NCBI RefSeq assembly: GCF_001189915.1
Contig: NZ_LFLS01000023.1
Span: forward strand, 23,901-87,900
Source of the DNA: Herbaspirillum autotrophicum
Lineage (GTDB): Bacteria > Pseudomonadota > Gammaproteobacteria > Burkholderiales > Burkholderiaceae_D
DNA length: 64,000 nucleotides
Direction: 5' to 3'
In this document: piece by piece, positions 28,062 to 35,974 of the stretch
Layout of the letters: every line of letters begins with the position of its first letter
Numbering within the stretch: position 1 is the first letter of the stretch
Translations under genes and position numbers: made by a program
The notes under the pieces: generated by a model
What the model saw: the letters and a program-made list of their open reading frames with translations, nothing else
What the model was told of the DNA's origin: nothing
Databases searched by the model: none

Positions 28062-28331
28062 TCAGCACCTGGCTTGTCCGTTCTTCCAGACCGCATAGGC
28101 CGCCGGCATGCAAACCGCGCAGGGCCGGTAGCCCGCGGCGCGTGCATCCTCTTCATGTACAAAGAACACACGCTGGCGCACATAACCCCCACGGGCAATC
28201 GCCTGCAATGCCGCACGGCAATCAAGACGTCCATAGATGCGACCGCCACGGTGGCCACCCCACTGACCGGGCAGCGGACTCGCGAACTGCCGGCCGTCGG
28301 CGCCGGTCACTTCCCAGTATTTTTCAGTCAT
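28062..28331 (-). CDS. Stand-alone Ada-type metal-binding domain protein
   Basis: This 89-residue protein resembles the N-terminal zinc domain of Ada: YGRLDCRAAL, then RVFFVHEEDARAAGYRPCAVCMPAAYAVWK. Aligned with Ada, it keeps the first Cys and the CxxC pair but has Leu where the second Cys should be; other Cys include one at the C-terminus. Such stand-alone proteins are found in many proteobacteria without a known role. It is the last gene of the ada unit, 15 nt after an oxygenase gene. A metal-binding or regulatory role in the alkylation response is inference. Confidence 0.8.
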   Translation of the reverse strand: MTEKYWEVTGADGRQFASPLPGQWGGHRGGRIYGRLDCRAALQAIARGGYVRQRVFFVHEEDARAAGYRPCAVCMPAAYAVWKNGQARC

Positions 28332-28346
28332 GCAGATAAAAAATCA

Positions 28347-28982
28347 TCACTCGGCATCATGAAACACCACATTGCAGGCGTGCCGCTGGCCGCTGCGAAC
28401 GCGGCTGCCACCATGCCGCAGATTGACCCGATAGCTGCCGCGCGTCCCCGACACCGGACGCCAATGCGTGGCAAACAAACCCAGGTCGCCTTGCTGCAGC
28501 GGCAGCACGGTGACCCGCGACTGCATGCGGGGTCGTTGCTCGGTCAATACCATTTCGCCACCGCTGAAATCATGGCCGGGGACCGACAGCAGTAATACCG
28601 CCTGCAACGGAAACACCAGCGAACCGGCAACGTCCTGATGCAGATATTCGCCTTCACCGCGGCCATGAACCGAGCGGCCCGATAATGGCCGGTGCTGCCC
28701 GGCCTGCTGACAGGCACGCCGGAATTCAGTCAAGGTAACCGGAAAATGGACACTGGAATCGGCTTGCCAGTCATTCGCCAGTCCGACCAGCCGGGTGTAC
28801 AAAGCATCGCGCAATGGCGCCAGCATGGCGTTCATGATGCTGTCGTCGCCAGCGCAGGCGGCACACTGCGTCGGCGTCAACACGCTCTTGAGCACCACCT
28901 GTCCCTGACGTTCGAGTTGCAGACAGCGGGCCGGCCAGGCATCGTCATCCAGATGAGCGGCAGGCAACCAGACGTCACTCAT
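28347..28982 (-). CDS. 2OG-Fe(II) oxygenase, shortened paralogue
   Basis: This 211-residue protein is homologous to the oxygenase at 31469-32269. It has the iron motif HQD in EYLHQDVAGSLVFPLQAVLLLSVPG, HDFSGGEMVL, and LPLQQGDLGLFAT. The likely 2OG-binding and distal parts (SYRVNLRHGGSRVRSGQRH) are kept. Compared with the paralogue it lacks about 45 N-terminal residues and an internal block of about 30 that includes an AMYAHRDTFRSRVVM-like stretch. The start overlaps the ada stop (ATGA). It is presumably Ada-regulated. Substrate unknown. Confidence 0.8.
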   Translation of the reverse strand: MSDVWLPAAHLDDDAWPARCLQLERQGQVVLKSVLTPTQCAACAGDDSIMNAMLAPLRDALYTRLVGLANDWQADSSVHFPVTLTEFRRACQQAGQHRPLSGRSVHGRGEGEYLHQDVAGSLVFPLQAVLLLSVPGHDFSGGEMVLTEQRPRMQSRVTVLPLQQGDLGLFATHWRPVSGTRGSYRVNLRHGGSRVRSGQRHACNVVFHDAE

Positions 28983-30046
28983 TCCCGGGATTCCCGTTCC
29001 AGCAATGCCCGCTTGCGATCCACACCCCAGCGATAGCCGGACAAGGCGCCATCGCTGCGCACCACCCGGTGACAAGGAATCGCTACCGCCAGGCTGTTGG
29101 CAGCGCATGCCTGCGCCACCGCACGCACTGCTTTCGGCATGCCGATGCGATTGGCAATCTCGGCATAACTGGCAGTACTGCCGGCAGGAATTTCGCGCAG
29201 CGCCTGCCATACCCGCTGCTGAAAAACCGTGCCTTGCACATCGAGCGGCAAATCCAATCCCAGTCCCGGCGCTTCGATAAACCCCACCACTTGCGCTACC
29301 AGTTGTTCGAATTCGCGGTCGGCGCCGATCAGATTGGCGCGCGGAAATTTGTCTTGCAAGTCGCGCGTCAGACGATCCGGATCATCGCCCATCAAAATCG
29401 CGCACACACCGCGTTCGCTTTGCGCCACCAAAATCGCGCCGAGCGAACTTTGTCCCACCGCAAAACGGATGTCGGCATTGGCACCGCCGGCGCGATAGCT
29501 GGTCGGCGTCATGCCGAGCACCTGGGCCGATGTTTCATAAAAGCGGCTGTTGGAATTGAAGCCGGCATCGTAAATCGCGGCAGTCACGGTTGCCCCAGAA
29601 TCGAGACCGGCCCGCAGGCGATTGGCGCGCTGGGCATTGGCATACGCCTTGGGCGTCAACCCGGTCAGGTTCTTGAACACCCGATGGAAATGAAAACGGC
29701 TCATGCCTGCCTCTGCCGCCAGGGCATCCAGCGCCAGCAAATCTTCGGCGGCTTCAATCTGGCGACAGGCACGTGCAACCATCGCGGCATGCTGCACGCC
29801 GACGCTGGTCTGATCGGCGGCGCTGCGGCGGCTGGGCCGGTATCCGGCGGCTTCTGCTGCTGCCGGGGTATCGAAGAACTCGACATTTTCCGGACGCGGC
29901 AACCGCGAGGCGCTGCTCGGACGGCAATACACACCGGTGGTTCTGACGGCATAGACGAACAACTTGTCGGCGGCGGCATTGCGAGCTTGCACCTGCGCCC
30001 AGCGCGGATCGTTCTCTACCGAAGACTTCTGTGTTTTGACTGACAT
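28979..30046 (-). CDS. ada: Ada: methylation-responsive activator and O6-methylguanine-DNA methyltransferase with altered zinc site
   Basis: This 355-residue protein matches E. coli Ada (354) end to end. The N-terminal phosphotriester-repair domain keeps acceptor Cys41 (GVYCRPSS), but the other three zinc-ligand positions are Ser45, Ser72 and Ser75 (each AGC). An AraC-type HTH follows (about 95-180: SRFHFHRVFKNLTGLTPKAYANAQRANRLR). The C-terminal MGMT domain has IPCHRVVRSDG with acceptor Cys325. ATG at 30046 follows AAAGGGCCAGCAT. It heads a unit with the shortened oxygenase and the Ada-type small protein. An Ada box precedes it. Confidence 0.93.
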   Translation of the reverse strand: MSVKTQKSSVENDPRWAQVQARNAAADKLFVYAVRTTGVYCRPSSASRLPRPENVEFFDTPAAAEAAGYRPSRRSAADQTSVGVQHAAMVARACRQIEAAEDLLALDALAAEAGMSRFHFHRVFKNLTGLTPKAYANAQRANRLRAGLDSGATVTAAIYDAGFNSNSRFYETSAQVLGMTPTSYRAGGANADIRFAVGQSSLGAILVAQSERGVCAILMGDDPDRLTRDLQDKFPRANLIGADREFEQLVAQVVGFIEAPGLGLDLPLDVQGTVFQQRVWQALREIPAGSTASYAEIANRIGMPKAVRAVAQACAANSLAVAIPCHRVVRSDGALSGYRWGVDRKRALLERESRE

Positions 30047-30078
30047 ATGCTGGCCCTTTGAAGGTAACTGATGATCAC

Positions 30079-30132
30079 ACTGTAGTCGCGCCACGCCAGT
30101 CACACACTCCGCTGCTTGCGGTCAAATTCATT
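30079..30132 (-). promoter_or_regulatory. Ada box and promoter of ada
   Basis: On the minus strand AATGAATTTGACCGCAAG (30132 down to 30115) contains AAT-TTGACC-GCAAG, matching the E. coli Ada-box layout AAT-N6-GCAA. Seven nt later lies a weak -35 (GTGTGT, 30107-30102), then 17 nt and a -10 TACAGT (30084-30079). The box overlaps the stop codon of the upstream glycosylase gene (30128-30130). The same 18 nt and spacing occur before the oxygenase at 32269. Confidence 0.75.
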
Positions 30133-30775
30133 CGCTGCTGATTGTCGCCGGCACCCGCCACAAATACCAGGCGGCAACCGTCCGGTGCGGGCTCCATGCT
30201 TCGCCGATAGCGGCAATCTGGCTTTTGGTCGGTGCCTGCGCCAACCGTTTCAGACGCCGGTAACCTTCGCGCACGCCGAAATCATCAGCCGGCAAGATGT
30301 CGGAACGCTCCAGCGTATACATCAGCAACATTTCCACCGTCCAGCGCCCCACTCCACGCAAGCTCACCAGCCGCGCGATCAGTTCGTCATCGCTCATCCG
30401 TTCCGCTTCTGCGCGTGGCGGCACGAGACCACTGAGCGCCGCTTCGGCAATGCCGCGAATAGTGGCCGTCTTGCCTGCCGAAAAGCCACAGGCACGCAGC
30501 GTCTCGATATCCGTTGCCAGAATCTGTTGCGGCAAAGGAAAGTCGTCCTGAGGAAACAATGCCAACATGCGACCCAGAATGGCGTCGCCAGCGCGCGCAT
30601 GCAATTGTTGATAGGCAATCGCGCGCACCAGCGCTTCGTAAGGTTCGCGCGCCGGCTTGGTTTCGTGGCGGCAAGGTCCGGTGCTGCGAATGTGCGCGGC
30701 CCAGTCATCATCCAGCGTGGCCAGAAATTTGGCGGCGGCCCGACAGGCCTTGGGCGATAAATCAGCGAGGATCAT
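30128..30775 (-). CDS. DNA-3-methyladenine glycosylase, AlkA/HhH-GPD family
   Basis: This 215-residue enzyme removes alkylated bases from DNA. It has the helix-hairpin-helix LVSLRGVGRWTVEMLLMYTL followed by the catalytic Asp in ILPADDFGVREGYRRL. It lacks E. coli AlkA's N-terminal domain of about 90 residues, as do many bacterial members. The start at 30775 has GGA 5 nt before it; the frame extends to 30799. It is the third gene of the alkB unit, 33 nt after alkB. Confidence 0.9.
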   Translation of the reverse strand: MILADLSPKACRAAAKFLATLDDDWAAHIRSTGPCRHETKPAREPYEALVRAIAYQQLHARAGDAILGRMLALFPQDDFPLPQQILATDIETLRACGFSAGKTATIRGIAEAALSGLVPPRAEAERMSDDELIARLVSLRGVGRWTVEMLLMYTLERSDILPADDFGVREGYRRLKRLAQAPTKSQIAAIGEAWSPHRTVAAWYLWRVPATISSE

Positions 30776-30808
30776 GGTGTTCCATACAAGAGAAAGCAAA
30801 CAGGCTGA

Positions 30809-31459
30809 TCAACCGGCATGACGGAAGGTCAGATTGATGCGCTGCGCCCCCAGCAGCGGGTGATCCGCGTGTTTCAGCGGCATGATGCCGTGGTAACGCA
30901 AGCGATCAACGCCGCCCCATACCGCGACATCGCCATGCACCAGCGACACGCGCTCGGTGCGGTCGCTGCGCTCATGACCACCAAACAGAAAGACCGCAGG
31001 GATACCCAGCGAGACCGAGACAATGGGTGCGGCAAAATCCTTTTCATTCTTGTCTTGATGCAAGGTCAGACGCGTACCCGGTTCATAGCGGTTGATCAGG
31101 CAGGCATCCGGTGCAAACCCGGGGAATCCGGCCTGCTCGGAAGCATCTTGCGCCAAGCGTATGAATACGTCGGGCAACGCCGGCCAGGGTTGTTCGCTGT
31201 CAGGATCCATCGGTCCATAACGATACCCGCGCCGATCCGAAATCCAGCCCAGTGCACCGCAATTGGTCAGGGCCACCCCCATCCGCAATCCGCCCGGCGT
31301 CATCATGTGCCGGAACGGCGCCTGCTGCAGAATCGCTTCCAGCGGCGGCAGCAACGCCGCCACATAAGGCAATGCGCAACCGCGCAAGACAAATGCAGCG
31401 TCGCCGATTTGCTCTGTGCGCCGGGGTTCATCAATCGGATCAAACAAATCAAAAGTCAT
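30809..31459 (-). CDS. alkB: AlkB: 2OG-Fe(II)-dependent DNA repair dioxygenase
   Basis: This 216-residue enzyme (E. coli AlkB has 216) oxidatively demethylates 1-methyladenine and 3-methylcytosine in DNA. Iron motif HQD is in RLTLHQDKNEKDF, the distal His in RYHGIMPL, and 2OG contacts include NRYEPG and the final RINLTFR. The nucleotide-lid region MTPGGLRMGVALTNCGALGWISDRRGYRY is typical. It sits 9 nt after the upstream oxygenase gene, in one unit with a glycosylase gene. Confidence 0.95.
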   Translation of the reverse strand: MTFDLFDPIDEPRRTEQIGDAAFVLRGCALPYVAALLPPLEAILQQAPFRHMMTPGGLRMGVALTNCGALGWISDRRGYRYGPMDPDSEQPWPALPDVFIRLAQDASEQAGFPGFAPDACLINRYEPGTRLTLHQDKNEKDFAAPIVSVSLGIPAVFLFGGHERSDRTERVSLVHGDVAVWGGVDRLRYHGIMPLKHADHPLLGAQRINLTFRHAG

Positions 31460-31468
31460 GGTGCCAGC

Positions 31469-32269
31469 TTAAAGTGCATCGTGAAAAATCAGGCCCAGGG
31501 TATGGCGCTGCCCCCACAGTATCTGACTGACACCATGGCGCGACTGTACCTTGCGCATCCGGTAGCGTCCCGGCAGCGGACGTTGCCTGACCGCAAACAA
31601 CGCCGCATCGCCCTGTTGCAGCGGCACCACCTCGGCTGTCGCAGGTGCGCCGGCGCACTGCGAGGTCACGACGAATTCTCCTCCACAGAAATCGCGGCCC
31701 GGCGCCGATAATAAAATCACGGCCTGGATCGGAAATACCAGTTCGCCATAGACGTCCTGATGCAGACAATTGTAATCGTCCGCGCCATATCGCAACAGCA
31801 GCGGCGTCGGCCGCAACTGTCCGGCGGCGTGGCAGCGTGCCAGAAACCCGGCGTGGCGCTCCGGAAAGCGCGTGGCAATGCGCATGGCATCATGCCAGCG
31901 GTTCGCCACCGGCACCAGCGCTTCATACAATGCCGTGCGCAAATCCGCAATCAACGGCGGCAGCGGATAGGCGAAGTATTGATATTCACCACGACCGTAG
32001 CCGTGACGCGCCATCACCACCCGACTGCGAAACGTATCGCGATGCGCATACATTGCGGCAATGTCTTCGCACTCCGCCACACTCAGCATCGACGGCAACA
32101 GGACGTGGCCATGCTGCGCCAGTTTCTTTCCGGCAATATTCCAGTCGATTGCGCCGATGCGTTGCCCGACAGTCGCCGGCGTCTGTCCGCTGCGGTCGTT
32201 GCCGGCGAAAAATTGCAACTCATTCTGTACCGCATCGCCGAACGGCGAAGGATGATGCAAATCGTTCAT
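31469..32269 (-). CDS. 2OG-Fe(II) oxygenase heading the alkB unit
   Basis: This 266-residue oxygenase has an HQD iron motif in NCLHQDVYGELVFPIQAVILLSAPG and a C-terminal QSRHGVSQILWGQRHTLGLIFHDAL. The mid region RGEYQYFAYPLPPLIADLRTALYEALVP is shared by a prolyl-hydroxylase-like branch. It is the first gene of the alkB/glycosylase unit and is preceded by an Ada box, so it is probably induced by alkylation. CGGAGCACACC precedes the ATG. It is not AlkB itself; the substrate is unknown. Confidence 0.85.
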   Translation of the reverse strand: MNDLHHPSPFGDAVQNELQFFAGNDRSGQTPATVGQRIGAIDWNIAGKKLAQHGHVLLPSMLSVAECEDIAAMYAHRDTFRSRVVMARHGYGRGEYQYFAYPLPPLIADLRTALYEALVPVANRWHDAMRIATRFPERHAGFLARCHAAGQLRPTPLLLRYGADDYNCLHQDVYGELVFPIQAVILLSAPGRDFCGGEFVVTSQCAGAPATAEVVPLQQGDAALFAVRQRPLPGRYRMRKVQSRHGVSQILWGQRHTLGLIFHDAL

Positions 32270-32296
32270 GGTGTGCTCCGGATGCGTGCAGCCGCC

Positions 32297-32350
32297 ATTC
32301 TAAAAAACCACGCTTTGCATGGCACTCCATCTCTTGCGGTCAAATTCATT
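32297..32350 (-). promoter_or_regulatory. Ada box and promoter of the oxygenase-alkB-glycosylase unit
   Basis: On the minus strand the same 18-nt AATGAATTTGACCGCAAG (32350 down to 32333) occurs, followed after 7 nt by -35 GTGCCA (32325-32320), a 17-nt spacer and -10 TAGAAT (32302-32297). Both Ada boxes are followed by N4-GGAGTG. The -10 is five of six to consensus. Confidence 0.78.
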
Positions 32351-32442
32351 GCACCTGTTCCGGCATTTATTTCCACATGGCAGCAACTGAAAAAGAACAA
32401 CAACAAATCGCGGCTTTGCGCGAGGTTTTTGCTGGTTCTTGT

Positions 32443-32470
32443 TTGATTATTGACGCGCCGATGACATAAT
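32443..32470 (+). promoter_or_regulatory. Sigma70-like promoter of the diguanylate cyclase gene
   Basis: TTGATT (32443-32448), a 16-nt spacer and CATAAT (32465-32470) give a good sigma70 match. It predicts a leader of about 180 nt before the gene at 32658. Confidence 0.5.
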
Positions 32471-32593
32471 AAAAAGACAACATATTCATGGCAAAAACAC
32501 CAACATTTCCTACCAGAAACGATGAGACGAAATGCACATCACTTATTTCCGGCGCGCGATCAACGCCGTCCATTAGGGTCCCGACAAACTATG

Positions 32594-32607
32594 GCAAACC
32601 GGTTTGC
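32594..32607. promoter_or_regulatory. Perfect 14-bp palindrome in the diguanylate cyclase leader
   Basis: GCAAACCGGTTTGC is a perfect dyad with a central CG, located 50 nt before the start at 32658. It resembles LacI-family operators in form. No cognate regulator is adjacent. Confidence 0.4.
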
Positions 32608-32657
32608 AAGCAATCCCGAACCGCAGTGCATCAAACAGAAAAGTAATAATTACCTGA

Positions 32658-34016
32658 ATGCAATCGAGCATAACTCCCGTTAGCGAAGCGCTTCGCGTGG
32701 AGCAAAAATCTGCTGCGCTGTTTGCCGTCATCGCCATCGCGGTGATGGCGGGCAGCGTCAAGCTGATCGCAGACACACCACTCGGGATTTCCATCAAATT
32801 CGTGCCGGCCTTTGCAGCATCGATGCTGGTGCTGAATCTGGTGACGGCCGCATTGCTGATGAATCTCGGCTATTTCTTCAAAAGCACCGGGTCGCTGTTG
32901 CTCGGCGGCGTGTTCCTGATCCGCGCCATTGGCATCATTCCGCATTTCCTCAGTTTTCCGACGACGCTGGAAACCGTGACCGGGCAATCACCGATTACCG
33001 CCTGGTACTGGATCGCGTGGCATGCCGAATTCGCCTTGGGCCTGATCTTCTATGCACTGGCGGCGGACCGGGCCGCGCACTGGAAGGAATTGACCGTGGT
33101 CGACATCGCCGCCATTGCCACCAGTTTTGTCCTGGTCTGCATGGTGACGCTGTACCTGTGTTCGCCATGGCTGCCAACGTTGTTGCGCAGCGGCGATTTC
33201 CAGGAACCGGTGCATAGCCTGACGGCCAAACTGCTGGTAATTTTGCATGTCCTGCTTTACCTCACCGCGCTGACGCTGGTGGTGGTACGCATGCGGCCGT
33301 TCACGATAGTGCAGTTGTGGCTGACCGTATGCCTGGTGGGCCTGGCCATCGATGCCGCACTCGGTTTGTCCTGGAGCGGCCGTTTCACGCTGGGCTGGTA
33401 TTTCGGCCGGGCGCTCAATATCCTGACCAGTCTGGTCATGTTGCTGGTGTTGATGGCAGAGGCAGTGCGGCTGTTCCGGCAAACCGCAGACGCCAATCAC
33501 GACCTCCATCACAAAGCTTCGCATGACGCGCTGACCGGCCTGTACAACCGGCGCAGTCTCGACCTCGGCCTGGAACTGGCATGGCGGCAATCGCACCGCG
33601 ACCACAAACCGCTGTCACTGGCGCTGATCGACATCGACAATTTCAAACTGTTCAATGACACCTACGGACATCCGGCCGGCGACCAATGCTTGCAGAACGT
33701 CAGCAAGGTGTTGCAGCAATTCGCTCGCCGCCCCGGTGACATGGCGGTGCGCTATGGCGGCGAAGAATTCGTGCTGTTGCTGACCGGGGCTTCCGAAACC
33801 GATGCGGCGCTGACGCTGGAGCAGTTCCGGCAAGCCATTTGCGATCTGGAACTGCCGCACCGTAACAATCCCGGCAAGATCGTCACGGTCAGCATCGGCA
33901 TTGCCAGCAGCCGGCCGCTCACGTATGCCGGCAACGCCCTCGATTTGATCTCGGCTGCCGACAAGGCGCTCTATCGGGCCAAGCATGCCGGTCGCAATGC
34001 GATTCGGGCGGCATGA
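32658..34016 (+). CDS. Membrane diguanylate cyclase with an N-terminal MASE4-like sensor
   Basis: This 452-residue protein has about eight predicted membrane helices (residues 20-270), resembling a MASE4-type sensor, then a GGDEF domain (about 285-450). The active site is GGEEF, and the inhibitory I-site RPGD lies five residues before it, so product feedback is expected. DxD-type metal residues (LIDIDNFK) are present. It makes c-di-GMP from GTP. It is divergent from the alkylation-repair island. Confidence 0.9.
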   Translation: MQSSITPVSEALRVEQKSAALFAVIAIAVMAGSVKLIADTPLGISIKFVPAFAASMLVLNLVTAALLMNLGYFFKSTGSLLLGGVFLIRAIGIIPHFLSFPTTLETVTGQSPITAWYWIAWHAEFALGLIFYALAADRAAHWKELTVVDIAAIATSFVLVCMVTLYLCSPWLPTLLRSGDFQEPVHSLTAKLLVILHVLLYLTALTLVVVRMRPFTIVQLWLTVCLVGLAIDAALGLSWSGRFTLGWYFGRALNILTSLVMLLVLMAEAVRLFRQTADANHDLHHKASHDALTGLYNRRSLDLGLELAWRQSHRDHKPLSLALIDIDNFKLFNDTYGHPAGDQCLQNVSKVLQQFARRPGDMAVRYGGEEFVLLLTGASETDAALTLEQFRQAICDLELPHRNNPGKIVTVSIGIASSRPLTYAGNALDLISAADKALYRAKHAGRNAIRAA

Positions 34017-34099
34017 GCGAATAACAGTTACATTAGGGCCTGTTAACCAACGCTGAATGACAGTCCCCGCGTTCTTCCCATTCTTTCCGAAAGGCCCTC

Positions 34100-34498
34100 A
34101 TGACAATCGAAGTGATTCGCGACCAGTCGCAGGCCATGCGCCACATTGTGCATGTCCGCCAGCATTTGATTTCAACCGATGCCGCCGTCGACGAAGGCGG
34201 CGCCGACGCCGGTCCCTCGCCGCACGATTTGTACGATGCGGCCCTCGGCGCCTGCAAGGCATTGACACTGGTGTGGTACGCCAAACGCAAGGGCATCGCG
34301 CTGGAAGATGTGCAAGTCAACATCACGCGCGACGCAGCGGCGGAGCGGCAAGGTACTTATCGTCTGACCGCGGCACTGCACCTGAGCGGCGATCTGAATG
34401 ACGCCCAACGGCAGGAATTGCTGAGCGTGGCGGAAAAATGCCCGGTGCATAAATTGATGACCACGGTCACCACTGAAATCACCACAGTGCTGGTCTGA
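34100..34498 (+). CDS. OsmC family peroxiredoxin-like protein
   Basis: This 132-residue protein has the OsmC/YhfA-type two-cysteine site: Cys in AALGACKALTLVWYAKRKG and Cys in AEKCPVHKLM. Such proteins reduce organic hydroperoxides or act in thiol metabolism. GGCCCTC before the ATG gives a weak ribosome site. It follows the cyclase gene after 83 nt in the same direction. Confidence 0.88.
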   Translation: MTIEVIRDQSQAMRHIVHVRQHLISTDAAVDEGGADAGPSPHDLYDAALGACKALTLVWYAKRKGIALEDVQVNITRDAAAERQGTYRLTAALHLSGDLNDAQRQELLSVAEKCPVHKLMTTVTTEITTVLV

Positions 34499-34734
34499 AG
34501 CATGACAGCGCAAACCGCAGATGCCGGTTTGCGGGCCGGCCCCCGGCACTGGGATTACAATAGCGTCATTGCAGTACATTCCGGTTGCGCACACATTGTT
34601 GTCGTGCCGCCGCACCTGATGCACTCTTCTTCCTTTAACCGTTCCCCATTTCCCATGCCCGTGCGATCCCTTGCAACATCTCTGCACCGCCACCGGCATG
34701 GCCACCCGCAGCATTAACGGACTCAGAAAACGAT

Positions 34735-35955
34735 ATGGCATCATCCAACGAAACCGTCAGCATGGCGATTTTTTGCGACTTTGAAAACGTCGCCCTCGGC
34801 GTACGCGACGCCAATTACGAGAAATTCGACATCAAGCCGGTACTCGAACGGCTCTTGCTCAAGGGCAGTATCGTCGTCAAGAAAGCCTATTGCGACTGGG
34901 AGCGCTACAAAAGCTTCAAGGCCACCATGCATGAAGCCAACTTCGAGCTGATCGAAATTCCGCATGTGCGCCAGTCCGGCAAGAATTCGGCCGATATCCG
35001 TCTGGTCGTCGATGCACTCGATCTTTGCTATACCAAATCGCACGTCAACACCTTCGTGATCATCAGCGGCGACTCCGACTTCTCGCCGCTGGTATCGAAA
35101 CTGCGCGAAAACGCCAAGCAAGTGATTGGCGTCGGCGTCAAACAATCCACCTCCGATCTGCTGGTAGCCAATTGCGACGAATTCATCTTTTACGATGATC
35201 TGGTGCGCGAAAGCCGCCGCGCCGCGGCCAAACGCGATCCGCGCGCCGCCCAATCAGGTACCCGCCGCACCCCGGAAGAAGAACGTCGGCGCAAGGAAGA
35301 AATGGAAGTGCGCAAGCGCCAGGCACTCGAACTGGCAGTGGAAACCTTTGATGCACTGGTATCGGAACGCGGCGACAGCGGCAAGATCTGGGCGTCGGTA
35401 TTGAAAGAAGCCATCAAGCGCCGCAAACCAGACTTCAGCGAATCCTATTACGGCTTCCGCACTTTCGGCAATTTGCTGGAAGAAGCGCAAACCCGTGGCT
35501 TGCTGGAATTCGGCCGGGATGAAAAATCCGGCGCCTATGTGTACCGCAGCAATAATGCCGCGACCAGCCAGGACAATGCAGCGGATCAGGTGGCACACAC
35601 TGCCGCCGTGGAAACAGCAGAAACGCCAAACGAACCTGCCGCCGCCGAAGAGAACGCAGCCAAGCCGGAAGCACGACGCAAAAGTCGCGGCGGCCGCAAA
35701 CCGGCAGCCAAAAAGCTGACGGAAACGCCAACCCCGGTAGCAGCAGCACCGGTAGTGGCCGCTCCAACAGTGACCGCGCCGACAACGCCAGCTCCGGCAC
35801 CAAAAGCCACCAAATCGTCACCGGCGGCGGCCGTCAAGATTGTCGCAGCGGCAGAAACAGAAACCCCGGCAGCAGCGACCACCAAACCGGCCCGCAAGCC
35901 GGCGACACGCAGCCGCCGTCCGCGCGCCAAACCCGACGCACCAAGTCAGGAATAA
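34735..35955 (+). CDS. NYN-domain (LabA/DUF88) protein with OST-HTH domain and low-complexity tail
   Basis: This 406-residue protein has three parts. Residues 10-160 form an NYN/PIN-like nuclease domain with acidic residues in IFCDFENVALG, KNSADIRLVVDAL and IISGDSDFSPLV. Residues about 200-265 form an OST-HTH/LOTUS RNA-binding domain (FDALVSERGDSGKIWASVLKEAIKRRKPDFSESYYGFRTFGNLLEEA). Residues about 270-406 form an Ala/Pro/Lys/Thr-rich basic tail. A role in RNA cleavage or turnover is likely. A small P-loop ATPase gene follows after 19 nt. Confidence 0.88.
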   Translation: MASSNETVSMAIFCDFENVALGVRDANYEKFDIKPVLERLLLKGSIVVKKAYCDWERYKSFKATMHEANFELIEIPHVRQSGKNSADIRLVVDALDLCYTKSHVNTFVIISGDSDFSPLVSKLRENAKQVIGVGVKQSTSDLLVANCDEFIFYDDLVRESRRAAAKRDPRAAQSGTRRTPEEERRRKEEMEVRKRQALELAVETFDALVSERGDSGKIWASVLKEAIKRRKPDFSESYYGFRTFGNLLEEAQTRGLLEFGRDEKSGAYVYRSNNAATSQDNAADQVAHTAAVETAETPNEPAAAEENAAKPEARRKSRGGRKPAAKKLTETPTPVAAAPVVAAPTVTAPTTPAPAPKATKSSPAAAVKIVAAAETETPAAATTKPARKPATRSRRPRAKPDAPSQE

Positions 35956-35974
35956 GCGCACAGGCGAGGTCAAC

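Noticed and set aside
27913..28113. Small minus-strand open frame between ribA and the Ada-type gene
   Set aside because: It overlaps the Ada-type gene, has no ribosome site and matches no family I recognise.
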